Positions 41,077 to 48,708 of a stretch of DNA of 64,000 nucleotides are shown here, one piece after another (position 1 is the stretch's first letter; each line of letters opens with the position of its first letter). Origin of the DNA: Sphingomonas panacis (GTDB taxonomy: Bacteria > Pseudomonadota > Alphaproteobacteria > Sphingomonadales > Sphingomonadaceae). The notes beneath the pieces are model-generated. The model made no database searches. It was not told the origin of the DNA and saw only the letters and a program-made list of their open reading frames with translations. Both the position numbers and the translations under genes were made by a program. Location of the stretch: positions 3,999,501-4,063,500 of the forward strand of contig NZ_CP014168.1 of the NCBI RefSeq assembly GCF_001717955.1. The letters are read 5' to 3'.

Positions 41077-41471
41077 CGGACAGGGGCTGGATCGCCGGTC
41101 GTGCGGTCGATCGCGCGGCGCGTGAGGTCCGGGATACGGTCATTGTCGTAGATGCTGTCGTCGGCCTGGCGGAATGCGGCACGCTTCGCCGCGGTCCAGT
41201 CGACGGCGTCGACAGCATGGGTTTCGGCAGCGAAGCGCACGCCGCCGCTCAGGAACTCCACTTCCACGACGAACCGCTGCGGCACGGTCGGCATCGTGGC
41301 AATTTGCTGGGTCTCGCCTTCGAGGAGATCGCCTACTTCTGTTCGAATTCGGTCGATGTCGGGGTCGAAGTCCTCCCAATTTTCGTCTTCGGGGCACTCA
41401 TCGCCAAGATAGATCGACAGGAGATGGTACATGCTATCGAGAAGCTCACTACGGGCAGTTGTCGCGGTCAT
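41073..41471 (-). CDS. Acidic protein of unknown function (132 aa) upstream of mom-like gene
   Basis: Not recognised. An acidic first half (YLGDECPEDENWEDFDPDIDRIRTEVGDLLEGE) is followed by a small beta-like domain RFVVEVEFLSGGVRFAAETHAVDAVDWTAAKRAAFRQADDSIYDNDRIP. GGAGG precedes the ATG. Coupled by ATGA overlap to the Mom-like gene, so it may regulate or assist it, as com regulates mom in phage Mu, though no zinc-finger Com features are present. Confidence 0.7.
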   Translation of the reverse strand: MTATTARSELLDSMYHLLSIYLGDECPEDENWEDFDPDIDRIRTEVGDLLEGETQQIATMPTVPQRFVVEVEFLSGGVRFAAETHAVDAVDWTAAKRAAFRQADDSIYDNDRIPDLTRRAIDRTTGDPAPVR

Positions 41472-41531
41472 GGCTGAAATCCTCCATGCTAGGCGCCGCC
41501 GGGGTCTGGTGAGACCGCGGCGACGAACATT

Positions 41532-42725
41532 TCAGTTGGCGGTTGCGAGCAGCGTGCGCGCCTTGGTTTCGACTTCCAGGCGCGTGTCCTGATTGGTCTT
41601 GGTTCGGGCGTGCGCCGTGATCCCCTGAACGAAGTCGTACAGGGACGACGGGGGATGGCCCTCCTCGGCCAGGACCGTGGAGATGATCTTCGAGGTCTCG
41701 GCCTTCGAGAAGCCCCGCTTGCGCAGAAACGTCTCGCGATCCTCATCCTTGCGGGCGACGATGCGCTCACGCGCGGTCTTGATGCCCTGGATGAAGGTCA
41801 AGGGCGAGGAGTCCGCGAAGTGCTCGAGCGCAGGGGCCGCTTCGTGCGCGAAGCGATTGGCGGCGAATTTGGAATGGCGGATCGAGATTTCCTCGAAATT
41901 TTCCACGCCCCACAAGTTGCGATTCATGCACACTGCGCGGAGGTAAAAAGTAGCCATTCCCAATGTCTTGGAGCCGACTTCCGAGTTCCAACAATAAAAT
42001 CCGCGGAAGTACAAATCAGGATCGCCATTGGCGAGTTTGCCAGCCTCGATCGGATGCGTATCGTCGACGAGGAAGAGGAAGACGTCGCGGTCCGAGGCGT
42101 AGAGCGTCGTCGTCTCCAGGCTGACGTCGACATAGGGGTTATAGCGCATGCTGCCCCAATCGAGCACGCCAGGCACCTTCCAGCGCGTCTCGTCGACGCC
42201 GTTGCCGGCGATCTTCATGACGGCGCCGACAAGCTCGTGATCCCAGATTCTGCCGTAATCCGGGCCGGTTACCGCACGAAGCTCGGAGTGGCCTTCATCG
42301 GTCTGGAGCAACTTCACCTGCTCGCCGCGATGGCTGAGCAGACCGTGCTGGAGATTGATACCGGCGAGAGCCCCTGGAAGGGCCCGCAAGTAGGAGGCGG
42401 GGGCGCTCACGAGGCTGCACAACTGGCCGAACGACCAGTTGGTCGGCGCGATCGGGCGATCGTCGCCGGGCACGATCAGCGAAAGTCGCTCCGGATCTTC
42501 GCTGCGTGCCTCGACGCGAACGGCATTGCTTTCGATGACACGGGTCGTCGCGCGATCCGCGCGGGAACGAACGCTCGCATAGAGATCCGTCAACGAGAGG
42601 AATTTTTCGTCGTCGGGTCGCGAGAACCATTCGGAGGATACGCGGCCGACATTACGACCCCGCGAGATGTCGACGCGGTAAGCGCCATCGACGGGACGAT
42701 CGACGGTCTGGGCAAGACTGGCCAT
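41532..42725 (-). CDS. DUF932 protein (phage/plasmid-like, 397 aa)
   Basis: Start ATG at 42725, with AGGAG 8 bases upstream. The body matches the DUF932 family: SDIY-type N-terminus ISRGRNVGRVSSEWFSRPDDEKFLSL, FSFGQL-type NWSFGQLCSLVSAPASYLRAL, then AVTGPDYGRIWDHELVGAV, FRGFYCWNSEVGSKTLGMATFYLRAVCMNRNLWG and IRHSKFAANRFAHEAAPALEHF. DUF932 proteins are widespread on phages, plasmids and ICEs; their biochemistry is unknown. It is the last backbone gene before the cargo block, and a C/T-rich tract lies 61 bp upstream. Confidence 0.88.
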   Translation of the reverse strand: MASLAQTVDRPVDGAYRVDISRGRNVGRVSSEWFSRPDDEKFLSLTDLYASVRSRADRATTRVIESNAVRVEARSEDPERLSLIVPGDDRPIAPTNWSFGQLCSLVSAPASYLRALPGALAGINLQHGLLSHRGEQVKLLQTDEGHSELRAVTGPDYGRIWDHELVGAVMKIAGNGVDETRWKVPGVLDWGSMRYNPYVDVSLETTTLYASDRDVFLFLVDDTHPIEAGKLANGDPDLYFRGFYCWNSEVGSKTLGMATFYLRAVCMNRNLWGVENFEEISIRHSKFAANRFAHEAAPALEHFADSSPLTFIQGIKTARERIVARKDEDRETFLRKRGFSKAETSKIISTVLAEEGHPPSSLYDFVQGITAHARTKTNQDTRLEVETKARTLLATAN

Positions 42726-42832
42726 GGCGGCTCTCCTGATGATGGATGGGACGGACCGGAGCGACCTTCGCCAATCCGGCACTCATCCACTCCCCCCTTC
42801 CTTCTCCGGCCTGAAGGGCGTGGATCTGCCGC

Positions 42833-43691
42833 CATGGGGATCGGGATCCAGCGAGGTCCGCAGCGGCGCTTCATGCTGGTCGATCCGAACAACCGTCTGG
42901 TTGCCGACACTCTTGAACGGGAATGGAACGACAAGCTGCGCATGCTGGCCGACCTGCAGGAAGAAGGAGAGCGTGCTCTACGCGAAGACCGGCTAACACT
43001 GGACGATGCGATCCGCGATCGGTTGATCGCCATGACGACCGACTTCAAAACGGTCTGGTACGATCCAACCCTGCCGAACCGTGAACGCAAGCAGCTTCTG
43101 GCCTACCTTGTCGAGGACGTCACACTGCTCAAGTTCCCCGCCGAGGGAGAGACCAGGATCCACATCCGCTTCAGAGGCGGGAGGACCGAAACACTGACGA
43201 CCCAGAATCCCAAATCCTCCGCACAGCAGGTAAAGACGCGGCCCGAGGTGATCGAACTGGTCGACAAGCTTCTCGACGACCATATCTGCGCCGAAATCGC
43301 GGATATCCTGAATGCAAAGGGAATCCGACCTGGCGGCTCAGCGCGGCGTGATCAGGCCGATGCCCAGTTTACCGACCTGCGCGTCATCTATATCGTCAAA
43401 CAATATGGTCTGCGCTCTCGCTACGACCGGCTGCGCGAGCGGGGAATGCTGACAAAAGCGGAAGCCTGCGCAAAACTCGGCATCACCGAGTGTACCTTGG
43501 TCAGATGGGCGAAATACGGCATCGTAAAACGACACGCCTACAACGGCTATATCGGCCTCTATGAGCCGCCAGGACCGCACGTCCCGGCCAAGCAGTGCAG
43601 CCGATGGAACCAACTGGTCCACCGGGCTGAGACCGTCCGTCGGCTCAGCGGCTCAAAATGCACCGATCTCGACGATAGGGCTGTAGTATGA
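42833..43691 (+). pseudogene. Serine recombinase, C-terminal half only (truncated)
   Basis: Residues from RFMLVDPNNRLVADTLEREWNDKLRML onward match the C-terminal half of large recombinase-family proteins: the coiled coil, then HIRFRGGRTETLTTQNP, then two helix-turn-helix units (EVIELVDKLLDDHICAEIADILNAKGI and LTKAEACAKLGITECTLVRWAKYGI). No resolvase domain, recombinase domain or zinc ribbon precedes it; upstream is the C/T-rich leader of the DUF932 gene. So the 5' half has been lost at the junction near 42,830. It marks the left edge of the cargo and is unrelated to the element's integrase. Confidence 0.8.
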
Positions 43692-43697
43692 AACCGG

Positions 43698-43907
43698 TTA
43701 GTTGGCATAGAGCGACATGCCAATGCCGTCATGCCACAGGATCTTGCACAGGTCGCCGCGACGACCCCGGAAGACATACAGATCCCCGGCATGGGGATCG
43801 CGCTTGAAACTCTGCTGAATCTGCAAAGCCAGAGACCGCATGCCCTTCCTCATATCCGTATGCCCGGTCGCGATCCATATCCTGACACCCGAGGGGATCG
43901 GGATCAC
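43698..43907 (-). pseudogene. IS66 TnpB-like, truncated (69 aa)
   Basis: MIPIPSGVRIWIATGHTDMRKGMRSLALQIQQSFKRDPHAGDLYVFRGRRGDLCKILWHDGIG is the conserved IS66 Orf2/TnpB start, including TDMRKG and FRGRRGD. The family is normally about 115 residues; this ends after SLYAN, so the C-terminal 45 residues are missing. It overlaps the tnpA stop by four bases, as is normal in IS66. Confidence 0.85.
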
Positions 43908-44233
43908 CGTCGCAGCGACCGCAGGACGGCAGCAGCCAGATCCGGTGGTGTATCCGCAGCCAGGCGGACCGTGATGCTGCCCAGTTCCACGACAACCGCT
44001 GGCCCCATCGGCGGTGCTGGATCAGGCTTCACCGCAACGGCAGCAAAACCTTGTCCATCACCGAACATCTGACGCCGCCAGCGATATATCTGGCCGGGCC
44101 GCAGATCCGCTTCCCTCGCGATCTCCGCCGCGTTCGCACCGGGCTGCGAAACCGCCATCACCAGCGCCCGCTTCTGTTCATCAGACCAAGAGCGCCGCCG
44201 CTCGACCCCCGAAATTATCGTCACCTGACCCAT
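43904..44233 (-). CDS. IS66 TnpA-like helix-turn-helix protein (109 aa)
   Basis: WSDEQKRALVMAVSQPGANAAEIAREADLRPGQIYRWRRQMFG is the TnpA/IS3-like helix-turn-helix. The following GPAVVVELGSITVRLAADTPPDLAAAVLRSLR is the IS66 Orf1 C-terminal motif. It appears full length and precedes tnpB, but cannot transpose without TnpC. Associated with the cargo left edge. Confidence 0.85.
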   Translation of the reverse strand: MGQVTIISGVERRRSWSDEQKRALVMAVSQPGANAAEIAREADLRPGQIYRWRRQMFGDGQGFAAVAVKPDPAPPMGPAVVVELGSITVRLAADTPPDLAAAVLRSLRR

Positions 44234-44248
44234 CGCACCGTCTCTAGT

Positions 44249-44278
44249 ACCGGTGCAAGCACCAGTGCTTGCACCGGT
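44249..44278. repeat. Perfect 30-bp palindrome
   Basis: ACCGGTGCAAGCAC (44249-44262), two bases CA, then GTGCTTGCACCGGT (44265-44278): all 14 positions of each arm pair. It lies 16 bases upstream of the IS66 tnpA start. It has no T-tract, so it is unlikely to be a simple terminator. It could be a strong regulator operator, a cruciform or a scar of inverted insertion ends. Not explained by the annotated genes. Confidence 0.75.
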
Positions 44279-44737
44279 GCCATCTCCAAATATCAGCCAA
44301 TCACCGCAAGGCGGCCTTCACCGAAGGCGTACGATTGGCCAAGCGTCTCTCGGCAGCATCGAGCGTCGCCTTTTTGAGATCGAGGAGCCATGAGGGTCCG
44401 AAATGGTTGCGAACGTTGCGCAGCGAGGCGCTATTGGTTTCAAGTAACCGTGGCGCCGAGCTTTCAATCACCCACATCTTTGAGAGCAAGGTTGTATCCT
44501 GTCGAGATGTCCATGAGCCGTCGCCACTTTTTCGACATCACGGTGCGCGTGATTGAATCATAACTGTTTCATTCGCTTCAACAATTATTGCCCGAAGACC
44601 CGTAATTAATTAAAATACTTAGGGTACTCGCAAGCCTCACCGGACGGGTACATTGAACGAGCAACATCAAAATGACTTAATTAATGACGTGCAAAACAAC
44701 GGTATCTAGCTGATGGTATAAATCCGAGATAGCATGT
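44279..44737. other. Non-coding, increasingly AT-rich stretch
   Basis: No gene I can support. A 62-codon minus frame at 44301-44489 (SLRNVRNHFGPSWLLDLKKATLDAAERRLANRTPSVKAALR at its end) looks like the tail of a lost protein but lacks a start signal. From about 44560 the base composition shifts toward AT, foreign relative to the ICE backbone. It lies downstream of the TonB-receptor gene. Confidence 0.45.
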
Positions 44738-47038
44738 TCATGGCGGGTACTCCTTTCCGATCGGTACGGTCAGGGATATCAGGATTGAACGGCCCTCAGG
44801 CGCAAGCAACCACGGATTAAGGCGCGATGCGCCAGCTCGGCTGAAGACGGTGATGTTCGGACGTGCATCAAGAATGTTGCGTATCCTGCCCGTAACGCGG
44901 AAGGTAGGCGTCGACTGTGTATTCCCAGCATTTCCGAAGTCCCGGGATGCGGTGAAGTCAAGCATACCGAGCGGTTCGCTGTGTATGGCATCATGACCGT
45001 TTTGCGCTTGTGCATGTACTCCGCTGCGCCACGAATAGTCGACCACCAGACTTGTACGCGCCCCTGTCACCCCCCCTTGCAGGGTGAGATTCCATGCCGA
45101 TGGGGCCCCCCCCACAATACTGAGCGGGTGCGCCAGAAGGTCGATCGGCGCGAACCTGGGCATAAGTTGCAGCGATTGCTCCATAAGATGTTCGGCACGC
45201 ACGCCCAACCGCCATTGCAAGGGGCGTACAACGGTCGCCTTCGGCCCTGCTGTCGATGACGCGTCAGAGGTTCCGGCGAGATTAAGGGTTAGGGTCAGCG
45301 ATTTGCGTAGAAGGCGCCTGGCGTTGAATGGACGCGCATCGATGAGCGTCAACCTTCCGCCCGCGTCGCGGATAAAATGATCTGGAAAATACGCTTCCAG
45401 AAGCGGCGACGGTTCCGGCAAGCTGACAATTGGCTCGTTCGTCCGTATCGTTAAGTAGGTCGTTCCGAAGGCGGCGCTCATGCCTCCAAATGTTCGCGTG
45501 TAGTTGGCAGACAGCGTGATTGTATCGCTGCTCTCGCGTGCCAGCGCAGTGCCGCCGGTGAGATAGTTGGTTGCCACGATTCCGGCGACACGATAATCAT
45601 ATACGTTGACGTCAGGCACGACCAGTCGAGGGGCGCCGAGTTGTGCGATCGACGGAAAGCTGCCACGGCTTTCCATCACGGCATTCACTGACAGTTCCGG
45701 AAATATCAACCAACTCGCCGACAAAGCCCTGCCGAACATACGGCCGGTCCCGGCGAGGCTTTCGATCGTAAGCGTGGGACTGAAATCGATCGTACCCAGC
45801 ACCCCCAACAACGGTGTCTTCGGGCCGACAAGCGGTAGCGTCAGGGTCACTTGTGCGCGAGTGGAGCGGTATCGGTAAGTGGGGCGCGTTGCATAGAGCC
45901 GATCAAAGTTCACCACCGAGGATCGATCGTGTCCAGCATGAATGTCGAGCCGCACCTGCCCGGGCGTAAGATCCAGTAGCGGTCCGCCGAGTTGTGCGTC
46001 CACGGATCCGGTCGTGGTGCTCAAGGCGACGCTCTGGGAGCGGCAGACGGGCCCAACATCGGTGCAAAGTGCCGTCGAGGCATCCTGTTGCAGCCGCGTA
46101 ATGCTATGCGAGACAGAATGGCTTAATCCGATCATTATGCTGGTGAACCATGCGCCGCGATTAACGCTGTAAGTCGCGGAGATGTCCTGCGCATCGACAC
46201 TTGTAAGCTGTCGGCGCCGCTGCGCGGGGAGGAGGACGCCAGAGACATCGCTCAGAGCAAGCAAGCTGAAGGTACGGTCGTGGTTCGTTTTGACGCCCAT
46301 ATCGAGCATTCCGTTTCCAAGCGGCAGTGAGAAACCAAGCCTCGCGTCCAACTCCTTCCGTCCAGGGACCAGGCTGCGGTCCCGATTTCCCTGGACGCCG
46401 GTTTCGCTGTTGCCACCGACTGCGGGCCGCCGACTGGCGCGCACCTCTCCGTCCCTGACCGCAGACACGGTAGCGTTCAATCGACGATCTCCCCGCAACC
46501 GTGCGCCGCGTCCCACCATACTGACGAGCCCACGGTCGCGACGGGTCGTGCCGCCGGCTTTGGCTTCAACCGTCAGGCTCTGAAAATTGCGTTTCAGCAC
46601 GATATTGAGGGTGCGGCCCCCGCGTGGAGCAAAGCCGAAGCGCTGCCCAACGGGCGCATCGTATATCTCCACCCGCTCGACCGCTTCGGGCGGCAGTGCT
46701 TCGATATCCGCGAGGGAGCCGAGCCGCCGGCCATTAACGACGACGTCTGGCGCAACGCCTTCGTGCTGCGCGATGGCCTCCAGCAATTCGCCGAGCGTCG
46801 TTGTACGATAGGCAGACAGAGTATCGTCTGACAGGATCCGACGCGGCTTGATATCATCGATGGGCGTCAAACGCCTGCCTGTAACCACGATGGCCGTGTC
46901 GCTTAATTCATCTAAGGCAACCTTCGCCTCCGTCACCGCTGCCGACGGAAACTCCTGTGCATGAACCTGCGAAGCCGAAACAAGCACAATAGCCAACGAA
47001 GAAAGTGGCGCTAAGCGGAGAATGGCTAAAGGCAGCAT
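44738..47038 (-). CDS. TonB-dependent outer-membrane receptor-like protein (766 aa)
   Basis: The N-terminus has a signal peptide (VLVSASQVHA). A plug domain follows (LSDTAIVVTGRR, LGELLEAIAQHEGVAPDVVVNGRRLGSLADIEALPPEAVERVEIYDAPVGQRFGFAPRGGRTLNIVLK), then a beta-barrel of about 600 residues (LSVNAVMESRGSFPSIAQLG, ITLSANYTRTFGG). The end SILISLTVPIGKEYPP lacks the usual terminal Phe/Trp. The ligand is unknown. It follows the thioredoxin-like gene by 109 bp on the same strand, so uptake or export of something from that operon is possible. GGGAG precedes the ATG. Confidence 0.85.
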   Translation of the reverse strand: MLPLAILRLAPLSSLAIVLVSASQVHAQEFPSAAVTEAKVALDELSDTAIVVTGRRLTPIDDIKPRRILSDDTLSAYRTTTLGELLEAIAQHEGVAPDVVVNGRRLGSLADIEALPPEAVERVEIYDAPVGQRFGFAPRGGRTLNIVLKRNFQSLTVEAKAGGTTRRDRGLVSMVGRGARLRGDRRLNATVSAVRDGEVRASRRPAVGGNSETGVQGNRDRSLVPGRKELDARLGFSLPLGNGMLDMGVKTNHDRTFSLLALSDVSGVLLPAQRRRQLTSVDAQDISATYSVNRGAWFTSIMIGLSHSVSHSITRLQQDASTALCTDVGPVCRSQSVALSTTTGSVDAQLGGPLLDLTPGQVRLDIHAGHDRSSVVNFDRLYATRPTYRYRSTRAQVTLTLPLVGPKTPLLGVLGTIDFSPTLTIESLAGTGRMFGRALSASWLIFPELSVNAVMESRGSFPSIAQLGAPRLVVPDVNVYDYRVAGIVATNYLTGGTALARESSDTITLSANYTRTFGGMSAAFGTTYLTIRTNEPIVSLPEPSPLLEAYFPDHFIRDAGGRLTLIDARPFNARRLLRKSLTLTLNLAGTSDASSTAGPKATVVRPLQWRLGVRAEHLMEQSLQLMPRFAPIDLLAHPLSIVGGAPSAWNLTLQGGVTGARTSLVVDYSWRSGVHAQAQNGHDAIHSEPLGMLDFTASRDFGNAGNTQSTPTFRVTGRIRNILDARPNITVFSRAGASRLNPWLLAPEGRSILISLTVPIGKEYPP

Positions 47039-47147
47039 ATACTCCCGTGAACCTACACAGCGACTTTTTTTCTAGGCCTGACCCGAACGCGTCATAAGGA
47101 CGTTTTTGTCCAAACTTCTGACCTGTGACAGGCTGTCCATAAACCGT

Positions 47148-47915
47148 TCACCCATCGCAATGATAACGGCCTATGGCGACATCGGCAAAATGGGCCGTCC
47201 GACAGTGCATCATCGCATCAACATTCTGTTTGAAGTCTTTACTGGCGAAGGGTTGTGTCACGACAAACGTGCTATCATCGGGCTGTCCGTCTTTTTGGAT
47301 CGTCCTCAGCATCCCCCCGAAAAACGGTACGTCGGAAATATGTACCTCGCCTAGGAAGCGGCGGATGGCTTCATGCTCCTCGTTGACAACATCGCTTCCA
47401 GCGTCCGCTTGCAGCTTCCTCCAATCTAGCCCGGCCTGCGCAGCGGCGGCGTCGGGATGCCCGGTGGAAGTCGGGTCGTTCGTGACCGCATCGAGGAACT
47501 CTGACAGCTTTGCCTCACGAGCCGCAGCAAGAACGAGCTTGGCCATATCAACGCCTCCAGGCTGGGCGCTCGGCATTTCCAGATAGATGATACGTAAACC
47601 CTGAAGAGCGTTCGCTGATTGTCGCGCCTGTCGATACGTCTTGGCGCAACTTGGCGACTGGATACTGCAAACAAGGATTGTCAGACCACGCACTACCCCG
47701 GCTGGATTGTCCCTTCCAAAAAAGGGAAATCTTCTTCCCTCACGAAGATTTATCACGGCCTGCGGCAAGGCCTTGAATTGGCTTTGTGTCTTTGCCTTGT
47801 GGCTTTCAAATCTCTTGAGATCGGCATCTGCTCCAGCCCAGGTGGCAGGTAGAAGAATGAGAGACAACACCATCATAGAAGCGATCAGCCATGACTTGAT
47901 TGCGCGCATCTCCAC
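47148..47915 (-). CDS. Secreted thioredoxin-like (DsbA/DsbG-type fold) protein, 255 aa
   Basis: A signal peptide (MVLSLILLPATWAGADA) is followed by a disulfide-isomerase-like domain: LTILVCSIQSPSCAKTYRQARQS, where two cysteines flank five residues rather than the usual CxxC. Later IIYLEMPSA, KLVLAAAREAKLSEFLDAV and VPFFGGMLRTIQKDGQ (a cis-Pro-like region) fit the fold. Redox activity is uncertain because CxxC is absent. GTG start at 47915; an ATG is 6 bases in. Located between a small secreted protein gene and a TonB receptor. Confidence 0.65.
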   Translation of the reverse strand: MEMRAIKSWLIASMMVLSLILLPATWAGADADLKRFESHKAKTQSQFKALPQAVINLREGRRFPFFGRDNPAGVVRGLTILVCSIQSPSCAKTYRQARQSANALQGLRIIYLEMPSAQPGGVDMAKLVLAAAREAKLSEFLDAVTNDPTSTGHPDAAAAQAGLDWRKLQADAGSDVVNEEHEAIRRFLGEVHISDVPFFGGMLRTIQKDGQPDDSTFVVTQPFASKDFKQNVDAMMHCRTAHFADVAIGRYHCDG

Positions 47916-47988
47916 CCCGATTTCACTAGAAAGCTGGATGGCACCCCGTCAGCATAAGACGGGGTGCCAAAAGCGGTAAGAAGTGAAG

Positions 47989-48432
47989 CTAGTTTCCAAA
48001 TGACCAGATTGAACCGGAAGCAAACTGACACCCGGCACTTTGGATGTTGGCGCTGTTGAACGCCCCTGGCGCACTGAAGAACGTCTGGTATTGCGCACTA
48101 CAGTTTCCTGACGTGGAAATAGTCAGAGTCTCATCAATCTCCGCCGCATAGCTCGCGTAAGCACTATCCGTGCTAGTAAAGATGACCTTACCGAAATATG
48201 TTCCAGCAGACGAAGGTTTCGGGGCCCACAGGATCGTACCGGTGCCACCATTCGCAGACAATGTGGGAGCGGAACTGACGCGCGACGTGCTGGTCGGCCG
48301 ATAGGTTCCCCTTGTATCGTTAGACACATCGAGACGCCGCCCTCCACTCGTCGCCTGCGCTGGCCCGGCAACGGAAGAGATTAGTAAAGCTGCACCTAAA
48401 ATATTCAACGTAATGGCGAATATATTTTTCAT
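47989..48432 (-). CDS. Small secreted protein with two cysteines (147 aa)
   Basis: ATG at 48432 has GGAGG 6 bases upstream. A signal peptide is clear (MKNIFAITLNILGAALLISSVAGPAQA). The mature part is Ser/Thr/Gly-rich (TYRPTSTSRVSSAPTLSANGGTGTILWAPKPSSAGTYFGKVIFTSTDSAYASYAAEIDETLTISTSGNCSAQ...SAGCQF) and contains two Cys that could form one disulfide. Not a family I recognise; a pilin-like or surface-exposed protein is possible. First gene of the operon with the thioredoxin-like protein and the receptor. Confidence 0.65.
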   Translation of the reverse strand: MKNIFAITLNILGAALLISSVAGPAQATSGGRRLDVSNDTRGTYRPTSTSRVSSAPTLSANGGTGTILWAPKPSSAGTYFGKVIFTSTDSAYASYAAEIDETLTISTSGNCSAQYQTFFSAPGAFNSANIQSAGCQFASGSIWSFGN

Positions 48433-48708
48433 AAATTCCTCCAAATAATCGCAATATTTCCGACACATTATATAATATTCAAACAAATTAACACACGATC
48501 TCATATCTCTAGTAAGAGATAGTGTGTGAATCGCTATATACAAACATATATTATTTTGATCAATATTATATGATCCAATAATTCATACTAATTATGTAAT
48601 TAAATAAAATAGTTACATGTTATTATAGCGAAATTACTTATTGTTGTAAATTTAAGTACAATCATTTCTATATTACGCAAGGTTATTGCGTCCATTAAAG
48701 TCGGCTTA
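48433..48708. other. AT-rich foreign intergenic region with operon promoter
   Basis: No gene here. It is strikingly AT-rich compared with the rest of the window (long runs such as ATATATTATTTTGATCAATA at about 48,546-48,565). It contains the upstream control region of the secreted-protein operon and the downstream end of the amidohydrolase gene. The composition suggests a separate recent origin from the flanking GC-rich genes. Confidence 0.6.

Larger units (their letters stand above)
43698..44233 (-). mobile_element. IS66-family insertion sequence remnant (tnpA and partial tnpB)
   Basis: Two IS66 accessory genes remain, and the large TnpC transposase is absent. The tnpB frame stops early, at the boundary with the recombinase fragment. 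Terminal repeats are not visible at the left side, so this is a relic, probably joined to the recombinase fragment by an older rearrangement. A perfect 30-bp palindrome lies just upstream. Confidence 0.8.

Noticed and set aside
41610..43691. Single plus-strand open frame of 693 codons
   Set aside because: The first 400 codons are antisense to the DUF932 gene, which has clear family motifs and a ribosome site. Only the end matches a recombinase tail, so I annotate that part as a pseudogene.
47106..47354. Plus-strand 82-codon frame
   Set aside because: It is antisense to the thioredoxin-like gene, which has a signal peptide and fold-like motifs.
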